A program made the translations under genes and the position numbers. This document shows, piece after piece, positions 36,253-43,617 of a DNA stretch of 64,000 bases (positions within the stretch are counted from its first letter, which is position 1; each line of letters begins with the position of its first letter). Below the pieces are notes generated by a model. It worked only from the letters and a program-made list of their open reading frames with translations. It was not told the origin of the DNA and did not search any database. The DNA is taken from NCBI RefSeq assembly GCF_000238915.1, contig NZ_BAEG01000083.1, forward strand, positions 1 through 64,000, written 5' to 3'. This DNA is from Arthrobacter globiformis NBRC 12137. Its GTDB lineage: Bacteria > Actinomycetota > Actinomycetes > Actinomycetales > Micrococcaceae.

Positions 36253-37267
36253 ACAAACCGTTGGACTGAAGATCCGCGAGGCCGGCTGGCTTTCCACGTT
36301 CCAGGACCTGGGCCGTGAACACTCCGAACACATGGGTGTCCCCTGCGGCGGCGCTGCCGACCAACATTCCGCCTCGGTGGCCAACATCCTCGTGGGCAAC
36401 CTCCGCACCGGCACCTGCATCGAGACCATGGGCGGCCGGTTCAGCTTCACCCCCGACGCCCCGGTGCTGATCGCCGTCACCGGCGCCCCGGCGGATGTGA
36501 CCGTCAACGGCGAGGCCGCCGCCATGTGGGAACCCGTCTGCGTCCCCGCCGGTGCGCGCGTGATCATCGCCAACGCGCGGGGCGGCATGCGCAACTACCT
36601 GGCCTTCAACGGGACGCTCGCCACCGGCCTTTTCATGGGCAGCGCGGCACCGGAGGCGCGCATGGGCTTCCCGCAGCAGATCGGCGTCGGCCAGGACCTT
36701 CAGCTCGCCACCAGCTACGCGGGCTTCGAACATCCCTACCTGTCCCAGCCCCTCTTCCGGCTTCCGGTCCCCGTTCCGGCCTTCAGCCCGGGCACGTGGC
36801 ACATCGACATCGTCGACGGCCCGGAAACCGGCGCGGCACCCGGCATCAGGGAACTGCTGGCCTGCCGCGAGTACACCGTCACCGCGAAATCGAACCACGT
36901 GGGCCTGCGCCTGGACGGCCCGGTGGTCCACCCGGAGGGACTCGGCGAAATCGTGTCCCACGGCGTGCCGATCGGCGCCTTCGAGATCCCGCACGGCGAC
37001 GAGCTCATCATCCTGGGCCGGTACCGGACGCTGACCGCCGGCTACCCGATCGTCGCCTTCGCCACCAAGGCGTCCCTGCCCATGCTGGGCCAGGCCCGCC
37101 CCGGCCAGAAGATGACCTTCCGCTGGGTCAGCAACGACGAAGCCGTGGAACGTTACCGCGAACAGCAGCGCCTGCTCACTGTTCTGGAGGAGCGCGTCCG
37201 CAGCCTGTTCGGTGCCGTCCGGCTGCCGCATGCCTCCGTCCAGGCTGCCCGGCCCGCCGCGGCGTGA
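36239..37267 (+). CDS. PxpC/KipA-like carboxyltransferase-domain protein
   Basis: A 342-aa KipA/PxpC-type protein. Motifs: REAGWLSTFQDLGREHSEHM, GVPCGGAADQHSASVANILV, NARGGMRNYLAFNG, FSPGTWHIDIVDGPE, and GLRLDGPVV then YPIVAFATKASLPMLGQARP. ATG 36239 behind AGGGGGACC. It is usually the partner of PxpB in the biotin-independent 5-oxoprolinase. Here it is coupled to a divergent PxpA/PxpB pair, so the three probably form a complex with altered specificity. Confidence 0.8.
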   Translation: MATAEQTVGLKIREAGWLSTFQDLGREHSEHMGVPCGGAADQHSASVANILVGNLRTGTCIETMGGRFSFTPDAPVLIAVTGAPADVTVNGEAAAMWEPVCVPAGARVIIANARGGMRNYLAFNGTLATGLFMGSAAPEARMGFPQQIGVGQDLQLATSYAGFEHPYLSQPLFRLPVPVPAFSPGTWHIDIVDGPETGAAPGIRELLACREYTVTAKSNHVGLRLDGPVVHPEGLGEIVSHGVPIGAFEIPHGDELIILGRYRTLTAGYPIVAFATKASLPMLGQARPGQKMTFRWVSNDEAVERYREQQRLLTVLEERVRSLFGAVRLPHASVQAARPAAA

Positions 37268-37286
37268 AGTTCCACTGTCAGGGTGC

Positions 37287-37324
37287 TTGACCGAGCCATC
37301 CAAAAGATGAGAAACTTTTCTCAT
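37287..37324 (+). promoter_or_regulatory. Shared sugar-acid operator, site 3 (perfect)
   Basis: TTGACC (37287-37292), 18-nt spacer, GAAACT, and the perfect palindrome ATGAGAAACTTTTCTCAT (37307-37324; 8-bp arms, CT centre). It precedes the SDR-aminotransferase-TetR-TetR operon and is the best copy of the motif. Confidence 0.8.
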
Positions 37325-37361
37325 ATGAAGCATGAATATCACTGCGATTAGGAGCGGTAAA

Positions 37362-38159
37362 TTGGGACTTCTCGAAGGCAAGGTGGCCGTTGTCACCGGA
37401 GCCGGCACCGGCATGGGGCGCTCCACCGCCGCGCTGCTGGCAGCCGAGGGCGCGATCGTAGTGCTGGTGGGCCGGCGCAGTGAGGTGCTGGACGACGTCG
37501 CCTCCGCCATCACAGCCGACGGCGGCCGCGCCGTGGTGCGGGCAGCGGACATCTCCTCGAAAACGGACGTCGACGCCCTGATCGAGGACGTCCGCACCTC
37601 GCTCGGCCCGGTGGACATCCTGGTGAACAATGCCGGCAGCGCCAGCAAGGTCCTCAACGTCCGCTGGATCAGCCAGGAGGAATGGAACGAGGTCCTGGAC
37701 GTCAACCTCAACGCCGTCTACCTGCTCACCCAGGCCGTCCTTCCAGACATGCTCTCCCGGAACACCGGCACCATCATCACCGTCTCCTCGCTGGCCGCCG
37801 TGAACCCGAACCTCCTGGGCGGCGCCGCCTACGGTGCGGCCAAGGCAGCCGTCCGGAACTTCATGACGTACCTGCACAACACCTTCCGCAACGAGGGCCT
37901 GCGCGCCGTCACCATCCTTCCCGGCGAAACCGCCACACCCATCCTGGACAACAGGGCACGCCCGCCGCACGCCGAGGAACGCGATGCCATGGTCCAGCCC
38001 GAGGACGTGGCCCGGGCCATCCACCTCGTGGCCACGCTGCCGCAGCGCACGGTGGTGCAGGAACTGATCATCGCCCCCACCGTGCAGCGCGACACCTCCG
38101 GAGACATCGAAATCAGCCGGTGGACCGGCGCCCCCGCAGGGGAAGTACCCCAGAGATGA
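37362..38159 (+). CDS. SDR-family NAD(P)-dependent oxidoreductase
   Basis: About 265 aa, classical short-chain dehydrogenase. Cofactor motif VTGAGTGMGRSTA, NNAG, catalytic Ser in TVSSLAAVNP and Tyr-Lys in AYGAAKAAV. I chose TTG 37362 because AGGAG lies 7 nt upstream; ATG 37332 is only a few bases past the operator and lacks a site. It probably oxidises or reduces a hydroxyacid or sugar-acid intermediate. First gene of the operon; its stop is followed about 100 bp later by the aminotransferase. Confidence 0.8.
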   Translation: MGLLEGKVAVVTGAGTGMGRSTAALLAAEGAIVVLVGRRSEVLDDVASAITADGGRAVVRAADISSKTDVDALIEDVRTSLGPVDILVNNAGSASKVLNVRWISQEEWNEVLDVNLNAVYLLTQAVLPDMLSRNTGTIITVSSLAAVNPNLLGGAAYGAAKAAVRNFMTYLHNTFRNEGLRAVTILPGETATPILDNRARPPHAEERDAMVQPEDVARAIHLVATLPQRTVVQELIIAPTVQRDTSGDIEISRWTGAPAGEVPQR

Positions 38160-38257
38160 AACGCCGCCGCACGTACTCCGCCAGCGCCACCGCCGCCGTC
38201 ACGTCCAGCAGCGTCGCGACCCCCGCAAGCCATCCCTCAACACCAGGCAGGACCACC

Positions 38258-39430
38258 ATGACCCTCGAACCAGCCGCTACCCTCGTCAGCGCCTTCCAGC
38301 CCTCGGAGGCAGTGCAGCGCGTCCAGCGCACGTCGCTGCGCGTCCAGCAGCCGCAGTCCAAGGGGGACCTCGTGTCCCTGGCGATGGGCGAACCGGACTT
38401 CGACACTCCCGCCCAGGTACGCGCCGCGGCCGCACAGGCCCTGGAAGAGGGCCACACCCACTACTCGCCGCTGCTCGGCGAGCAGGTGCTTCGCGAGGAG
38501 CTGGCCGCCCGTATCGGCCGGCTCCTCGACGGAGTGGCCAGCCCGGGCGACGTGCTCATCACCCAGGGCGGAACCGCCGGACTCTCCGCCGCGATCCTCG
38601 GCATCGTCAATCCCGGCGACAAAGTGGTCATTCCGGACCCCACCTACTCGTTGTACGCGGACCTGGTGAGCATGGCCGGCGGCACCACCGTTCCCGTGCC
38701 GCTCGCAGAGGACCTGCACTGGGACCTGGAAGCACTGGCCGCGGCATTGGAAGGCGCCAAGCTGTTCGTCTTCTGCAACCCCTCCAACCCGACGGGCATC
38801 GTGCACAGCCGCCGCGAACTCGAAGCCCTGGCGGACATGGTGGCCGGCACCGAGACCCTGGTGCTGTCCGACGAGGCCTACAGCGACCTCGTCTACACGC
38901 CCGAGCCCTTCGTCTCTGCTCTGGAGATCGAAGGCCTTCGCGGCCGGACCATCTACTGCCAGACCTTCTCCAAGAGCTACGCCATGACCGGCTGGCGGGT
39001 GGGCTACCTCTGGGGCCCGTCCGACGTCATCGCCTCGGCGGCCCGGGTCCACAACACGTTCAACGGCTCCATGAACACCGCCGTCCAGCTGGCCGCGCTG
39101 ACCGCCCTGAAAACCTGCGGTCCGGACATCGAGCGCATGCACGCCTCCTACTCCCAGCGCCGCGAGCTGATGGCCAGCGGCCTCCGGAACATTCCCGGGC
39201 TCACTGTCAGTTCACCGGAAGGTGCCTTTTACCTCTTCCCCAAGTACGACGTCGACCTTCCGGCGGCCCAGATGGTGGCCCACCTGCGAGACTTTGGTGT
39301 GGCTGTCCGTCCGGGCAGCGAGTTCGGCCGCAACGGCGAATTCCACCTCCGCCTTTCCTATGCCGCGAGCGCCGAAGCCATCACGGCCGGCGTGGAACGC
39401 CTGGCCTCCGGCCTGGCAGCCCTCCGGTAG
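38258..39430 (+). CDS. PLP-dependent aminotransferase (class I/II)
   Basis: A 390-aa fold-type I aminotransferase. Motifs: MGEPDFDTPAQV, PTYSLYADLVSMAGG, FCNPSNPTGIVHSR, LVLSDEAYSDLVY, and the Schiff-base Lys in TFSKSYAMTGWRVGY. The start is ATG 38258 behind AGGACCACC. An ATG at 38156 overlapping the SDR stop would add a Ser/Thr/Arg-rich extension and is less likely. The substrate is unknown; its presence in a sugar-acid regulon suggests transamination of a keto acid made by neighbours. Confidence 0.8.
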   Translation: MTLEPAATLVSAFQPSEAVQRVQRTSLRVQQPQSKGDLVSLAMGEPDFDTPAQVRAAAAQALEEGHTHYSPLLGEQVLREELAARIGRLLDGVASPGDVLITQGGTAGLSAAILGIVNPGDKVVIPDPTYSLYADLVSMAGGTTVPVPLAEDLHWDLEALAAALEGAKLFVFCNPSNPTGIVHSRRELEALADMVAGTETLVLSDEAYSDLVYTPEPFVSALEIEGLRGRTIYCQTFSKSYAMTGWRVGYLWGPSDVIASAARVHNTFNGSMNTAVQLAALTALKTCGPDIERMHASYSQRRELMASGLRNIPGLTVSSPEGAFYLFPKYDVDLPAAQMVAHLRDFGVAVRPGSEFGRNGEFHLRLSYAASAEAITAGVERLASGLAALR

Positions 39431-40039
39431 ATGCTGGTCTCCAACCCCGCCTCGGGGCTCCGGCCCGACACCCTGCGCAGCCGGACGCTCCTGGTCAACG
39501 CCGCCGGCGCCCTGTTTGGCGCCGGCACGGCTGCGTCCATGGCAGACGTGGCCGCCGAGGCCGGCATTTCCACCGCCACCGCCTACCGCCATTTCGCGTC
39601 GGTTGATGAGGTGCTGGCTGCGTACCGCTTCGAGGTGGGGCGCGAGTTGCTGACTTTCAGCGCTGCCCAGGAGGCGCACGGGCACGAGCTGCTTGAGCTG
39701 GTCTGCCGGAAATGGGTGGAGCTGGTGGTGCAGCATGGCGGCTCGATGGTCCATACCCGCTCCGCCGAAGGCTACCTCGCCCGCATGCGGGACAGCGCCT
39801 ACTACCTCACCGTGCAGGCCGACGCGCTGGCGCGGCCCCTCGACGAGGTGACCCGGGTCCTCGGCGTAGAGGGACAGGGCGACGAGGCCCTGTTCCTGTG
39901 GAATCTCTTCTTCGACCCGCGCGAAATCTTCGACCTCATTGAGAGCCTCGGCCTGACGCCGGACCAGGCGTCGGAGCGGTTGGTCCGCACGTTCACCGCC
40001 GCCCTCACAGGGTGGGCCGCCGCCAAGGCCCTAAGCTAG
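39431..40039 (+). CDS. TetR-family regulator (first of tandem pair)
   Basis: A 202-aa TetR/AcrR protein with an N-terminal helix-turn-helix (MADVAAEAGISTATAYRHFA) and an all-helical ligand/dimer domain. ATG 39431 abuts the aminotransferase stop (TAGATG). Its recognition helix text, ISTATAYRHFAS, is identical to that of the next gene, so both probably see the same DNA site. It is a candidate regulator of the shared palindrome. Confidence 0.85.
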   Translation: MLVSNPASGLRPDTLRSRTLLVNAAGALFGAGTAASMADVAAEAGISTATAYRHFASVDEVLAAYRFEVGRELLTFSAAQEAHGHELLELVCRKWVELVVQHGGSMVHTRSAEGYLARMRDSAYYLTVQADALARPLDEVTRVLGVEGQGDEALFLWNLFFDPREIFDLIESLGLTPDQASERLVRTFTAALTGWAAAKALS

Positions 40040-40063
40040 GTGAGTACCGAGAGGGGACCCAAC

Positions 40064-40756
40064 ATGCGTAGCGACACCCAGCGCAACCGACGACAACTCA
40101 TCAAGGCCGCGGGCCAGCTGTTTGCTGCCCGCCGGGGTCCCATCAGCATGACCGACATCGCCAAGCATGCCGAGATCTCAACCGCCACGGCCTACCGCCA
40201 TTTCGCCTCTGTCGAGGACATCCTGTCCGAATACCGTTTCGGCGTGGGCCAGAAACTGCGGGACTTCAGCCTCAAGCAGGACGCCACCGGGCTGGAACTG
40301 CTGGTAGCCGTCAGCCGTAAATGGGTGGACCTGGTCACCCGCCACGGCGGCGCCATGCTCTACACCCGTTCCGGTGAGGGCTACCTGGCACGCCTGCGCA
40401 AAGGCGCCTTTTACCTGACCGTCCAGGCGGAGGCGCTCGAACGGCCGCTCCGGGAAACCTGCGACGAGCTTGGCCTGGAGCCGCTGGGCGACGAGGCGAT
40501 GTTCCTGTGGAACATCCTGTTCGACCCCCGCGAAATCCTCGACCTCATCAACACCGTCGGCCTCACCAAGGACCAGGCAACGGAACGGCTCGTCGCCGCG
40601 CTCAAGGGCGCCATGACGGGGTGGAGCGAGGACCGCGCCAGCGGCGGACGGACCAGCGACGAGCGCGCCGGCGCGGACAGCTCACGCGCAAACAGCTCAA
40701 ACGACGCCTCGGCCGAGGGCGCTGCCGAGGCGGCATCGGATAAGGCCGCCAGCTAG
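40064..40756 (+). CDS. TetR-family regulator (second of tandem pair)
   Basis: A 230-aa paralogue of the preceding TetR: matching helix-turn-helix (MTDIAKHAEISTATAYRHFA), and shared core blocks such as EGYLAR, YYLTVQA/FYLTVQA and LFDPREI. By eye roughly half the aligned residues are identical. ATG 40064 has GAGGGGACC upstream; a GTG at 40040 is possible. The C-terminus is a 40-residue Ser/Ala/Asp-rich tail absent from its twin. Its stop overlaps the stop of the convergent gene. Confidence 0.85.
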   Translation: MRSDTQRNRRQLIKAAGQLFAARRGPISMTDIAKHAEISTATAYRHFASVEDILSEYRFGVGQKLRDFSLKQDATGLELLVAVSRKWVDLVTRHGGAMLYTRSGEGYLARLRKGAFYLTVQAEALERPLRETCDELGLEPLGDEAMFLWNILFDPREILDLINTVGLTKDQATERLVAALKGAMTGWSEDRASGGRTSDERAGADSSRANSSNDASAEGAAEAASDKAAS

Positions 40757-41322
40757 GATCCCAGCCGGAAGTTCTCTGAACGGAGTCCCGTTCCGCGGGT
40801 GAGTTCGCGCAACCGGTCGGCCGTTATTGCCGTTAACGCGGCAATCCGGAAGACGTCCATTTCCCCGCTGCGAAGGACGTCCACGACGTCGGCACGAAAC
40901 TGCCGGTCGGCGCTTTCCTTCTCCTCGATCACCGTCCGCAACTGCTCCGCCAGAGCGGCAAGTAGGGCAATGTGCTGCTCACGGGTGAGCTCCGGAACGT
41001 GGGAATCGGAAAAAGCCTTTGCTGTTTTCTTGACCTCGGTGATCTTCAGGCCGGTGGCGGCGGCCACGGCCGCCGCCTGCACGCCGCCGGCCACCGCCGC
41101 TGCCACGGACTCGTTGCGCCTGCCCAGCAGCCCGCGGAGGCGGCTTTGCCGGTGCGCCCGGGCCGCCTTTTCCTGGGCGAGCCTGCGCTCCAGGTCCAGG
41201 ATTCCGCCGGATGCGGCCCGGGCTGAGGCAGCCCGGGCCGGCGCGGCGTTGGTGCGCTCCGCGGCGACGCGGCGCCGCGGCCGGGCATCAGGAATGTACG
41301 TCACGGCGCTGCAGGCACTCAA
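40753..41322 (-). CDS. Hypothetical coiled-coil protein
   Basis: A 189-aa Ala/Arg-rich protein, mostly helical (LERRLAQEKAARAHRQSRLR, LLAALAEQLRTVIEEKESAD). A possible helix-turn-helix-like block is AAAVAAATGLKITEVKKTAK. I do not recognise the family. GTG start; a second GTG at 41304 is possible. It overlaps the 71-aa gene by 35 bp and is the last gene of the leftward idnO-idnD operon, so co-expression with idonate enzymes is likely. Confidence 0.6.
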   Translation of the reverse strand: MSACSAVTYIPDARPRRRVAAERTNAAPARAASARAASGGILDLERRLAQEKAARAHRQSRLRGLLGRRNESVAAAVAGGVQAAAVAAATGLKITEVKKTAKAFSDSHVPELTREQHIALLAALAEQLRTVIEEKESADRQFRADVVDVLRSGEMDVFRIAALTAITADRLRELTRGTGLRSENFRLGS

Positions 41323-41503
41323 CCAGTTCCCATTCAGCCGCCCGGTTCCGGAATGCCGGCATCATGCTTCCTTCCAGCACGCGGCAGACGGTGCCATCCG
41401 CGCCGACGGGTGCCCACTCGCCGCTGACAGGGCAGTGTGTCCCCGTCGTGGCGGTGACGGTGCGGGAGCGCGTGCTGGTGGCTTGGGCTGTGGTGCGCAG
41501 CAT
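41288..41503 (-). CDS. Small 71-aa CPVSG-motif protein
   Basis: A small protein with text GTHCPVSGEWAPVG, CRVLEGSMMPAF and EWELVECLQ. Two Cys and the Trp/Met-Pro pattern look like a compact conserved fold seen in short hypothetical proteins. The function is unknown. ATG start overlaps the idnD stop (TGATG), so it is translationally coupled to the dehydrogenase. Confidence 0.6.
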   Translation of the reverse strand: MLRTTAQATSTRSRTVTATTGTHCPVSGEWAPVGADGTVCRVLEGSMMPAFRNRAAEWELVECLQRRDVHS

Positions 41504-42573
41504 CAGATCTCCCCTGTGGCTGTCTCGGGAATGAACGAGATCAGGACCTTGCCAGAGCGGCCGGCGTCCTTGGCCGTAGCGAAAGCCTCCAATGCCTGGC
41601 TGAACGGGTACTCGTGCGTGACCACCGGATCCACGTGGAGGCTCCCCTCTGCCAGGGCGGTGAGGACCTCGTCCATTTCCGTGTTGAAGCGGAAGGAGCC
41701 CAGGAGGTCCAATTCGCGGGTAATGGCAAGCGAAATGGCCACCGGCTGTGCTCCGCTGGGCAGCAAGCCCACCATCACCACCTTGCCGCCGCGCATCGTT
41801 CCGCGGATGGCCGAGTCCAGGCCGCGGTGGTTCCCGGAGGACTCCACGGTGACGTCGGCCTCCACGGCGGCGATAGCATCGGCGTCGGACGCCAGAATGG
41901 TGCCGGTGGCACCCACCAGGCGCGCCCGCTCCAGCGGCTCCTCATGTACGTCGACGGCGATGATTTCCGACGCGCCCGCACGCTTGAGGACGGCGACCGC
42001 CAGGCATCCAATCGGTCCGCTGCCAATCACCAGCGCGCGCTTTCCCCGGACGTCGCCGGCGCGGGCGACAGCGTGCCAGGCAACGCTGGCGGGCTCGGCC
42101 AGGGCAGCCGCCCGCAGCGGAAGGCCGTCGGGCAGCGGGCGGAGCATGCGTGCGGGCAGGGCGGCGTACTGGCTGAAAGCACCCTGGGTGTGCGGGTACC
42201 GGGCGGCGCTGCCGAGGTAGGTGCATCCCGGGGACAGGTTGGGGCGGTCCTGCGGGTAGCGGGCGCCGTCGTCGCCGGGAGTGGCAGGATGGACCGCCAC
42301 CCGGGTGCCTGCTGCCGGGCCCGAACCGTCCGCCGCTGCCTGCACGACCGTGCCCACCACTTCATGCCCGAGCACGAGCGGTTCGCGAAGCACGGATTCA
42401 CCGGCGGCGCCATGCAGCCAGCAGTGGAGGTCGGATCCGCAAATGCCGCCGTAGGCGATCTGGACAACGGCCTCGTCGCTTTCCGGCTCTGCGGGTTGCA
42501 TTGGATCCAGCCGCAGGTCGTCCACGCCATGGACCACCAGGGCCGCGCCCGCCGTCATGCTGTGGTTGATCAT
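41503..42573 (-). CDS. idnD: L-idonate 5-dehydrogenase (zinc-type)
   Basis: A 356-aa medium-chain zinc dehydrogenase that oxidises L-idonate to 5-keto-D-gluconate. Catalytic zinc ligands are Cys45 (GGICGSDLHCW) and His70-Glu71 (VLGHEVVG). Rossmann motif ALVIGSGPIGCLAVAVL. The IdnD-typical PLVLGHE...GTRVAVHPATPG layout is present, although the structural-zinc cysteines are reduced. ATG one base after the idnO stop. The assignment rests on the adjacent gluconate 5-dehydrogenase. Confidence 0.8.
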   Translation of the reverse strand: MINHSMTAGAALVVHGVDDLRLDPMQPAEPESDEAVVQIAYGGICGSDLHCWLHGAAGESVLREPLVLGHEVVGTVVQAAADGSGPAAGTRVAVHPATPGDDGARYPQDRPNLSPGCTYLGSAARYPHTQGAFSQYAALPARMLRPLPDGLPLRAAALAEPASVAWHAVARAGDVRGKRALVIGSGPIGCLAVAVLKRAGASEIIAVDVHEEPLERARLVGATGTILASDADAIAAVEADVTVESSGNHRGLDSAIRGTMRGGKVVMVGLLPSGAQPVAISLAITRELDLLGSFRFNTEMDEVLTALAEGSLHVDPVVTHEYPFSQALEAFATAKDAGRSGKVLISFIPETATGEI

Positions 42574-42574
42574 C

Positions 42575-43348
42575 TCAAACCACCGCCGTCATTCCGCCAT
42601 CGATGAAGATGGTCTGTCCGTTGACGTACGCCGAAGCATCCGAGGCAAGCCACTGCACGGGCCCCATCAGGTCCTGCACGGTTCCCCACCGACCGGCAGG
42701 AGTCCGTTTGCAGATCCAACTGTTGAATTCCGGATCGTCCACCAGGGCCTGCGTCATCTCGGTGTGGATGTAACCCGGTGCCACCGCGTTGACCTGCAGC
42801 CCGGCTCCCGCCCACTCGGCAGTCATGGCACGGGTCAGATTCCGGAGGCCGCCCTTGGCCGCCGTGTAGGCACCAATCGTGGGACGTGCCAGGTCGGACT
42901 GCACGGAGCCGATGTTGATGATCTTGCCCCGAGCCCGCGGCAGCATCCGCCGGGCAACCTCGCGGCCCACCAGGAAAGCGCTCGTGAGGTCGGTGGAGAT
43001 CACCCGGTTCCAGTCCTCGACGGCGAGGTCCAGCAGCGGGACGCGGTGCTGGATTCCGGCGTTGTTGATCAGGATGTCCAGCTCGCCCAGGTCCTCCTCG
43101 ATGTGGGCGATGCCCTGTGCGACGGAGTCCTCGTCCGTGATGTCGAACGCCACAGCGTCCACACGGTCCGGGCCGAAGCGCTCGGCGAAGGCCTCGTGCG
43201 TCCGCTCCAGCCGTTCGGCGTCAAATCCATGCAGCACCAGACTGGCACCGGCTGCGGCTAGGCCGCCGGCCAATGCCTGTCCGATGCCCCTGGAGGAGCC
43301 GGTGACCAGGGCGCGGCGTCCCGTCAAATCAAAAGGGGTTGTTTTCAT
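42575..43348 (-). CDS. idnO: Gluconate 5-dehydrogenase (SDR)
   Basis: A 257-aa SDR that interconverts 5-keto-D-gluconate and D-gluconate. TGSSRGIG (16-23), NNAG, catalytic Ser148, Tyr161 and Lys165 (AYTAAKGG). IdnO-specific text: NNAGIQHRVPLLDLAVEDWN, SVQSDLARPTIGAYTA and ALVDDPEFNSWICKRTPA. ATG with AAGGAAG upstream. First gene of a leftward operon (idnO, idnD, 71-aa, 189-aa). Its upstream gap has a weaker copy of the shared operator. The product gluconate would need gluconate kinase, which is interrupted here. Confidence 0.85.
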   Translation of the reverse strand: MKTTPFDLTGRRALVTGSSRGIGQALAGGLAAAGASLVLHGFDAERLERTHEAFAERFGPDRVDAVAFDITDEDSVAQGIAHIEEDLGELDILINNAGIQHRVPLLDLAVEDWNRVISTDLTSAFLVGREVARRMLPRARGKIINIGSVQSDLARPTIGAYTAAKGGLRNLTRAMTAEWAGAGLQVNAVAPGYIHTEMTQALVDDPEFNSWICKRTPAGRWGTVQDLMGPVQWLASDASAYVNGQTIFIDGGMTAVV

Positions 43349-43439
43349 CAGCGCTTCCTTCGTGCCTCGAAAGGCGCCGCGCTTCTCTGCGGCGGCGAAA
43401 TTTGGTTCCTTCCCAGCGTAGGCACGGACTCGGGTAAAT

Positions 43440-43457
43440 ACAAGAATTTTTTCTCAT
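43440..43457 (-). promoter_or_regulatory. Shared sugar-acid operator, site 4 (idnO, weaker)
   Basis: ACAAGAATTTTTTCTCAT: the right half TTTCTCAT is identical to sites 1-3, and the left half matches the ideal ATGAGAAA at 5 of 8 bases. It lies about 90 bp upstream of idnO. Confidence 0.55.
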
Positions 43458-43490
43458 TTGAGTATAAAATCTTATTTCCTTGGTCCAACT

Positions 43491-43549
43491 GAGCAGCAGC
43501 GTAGGGCCTTCTCAGCTGTGGGCACGCCGCTGGTGCTGCTTACCTGGGG
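43491..43549. repeat. Palindromic dispersed repeat type 1, copy B
   Basis: Imperfect hairpin with arms GCAGCAGCG and CGCTGGTGCTGC around the core TTCTCAGCTGTGGGCACG. The core and flanks align with the repeat at 56162-56227. Confidence 0.6.
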
Positions 43550-43617
43550 AAGCAGGTCGGTTTTTCAGCCTGCGTATGGCACGTCGGCAGCTGGTAGCGG
43601 AACGTTCAGCTGCCGGT

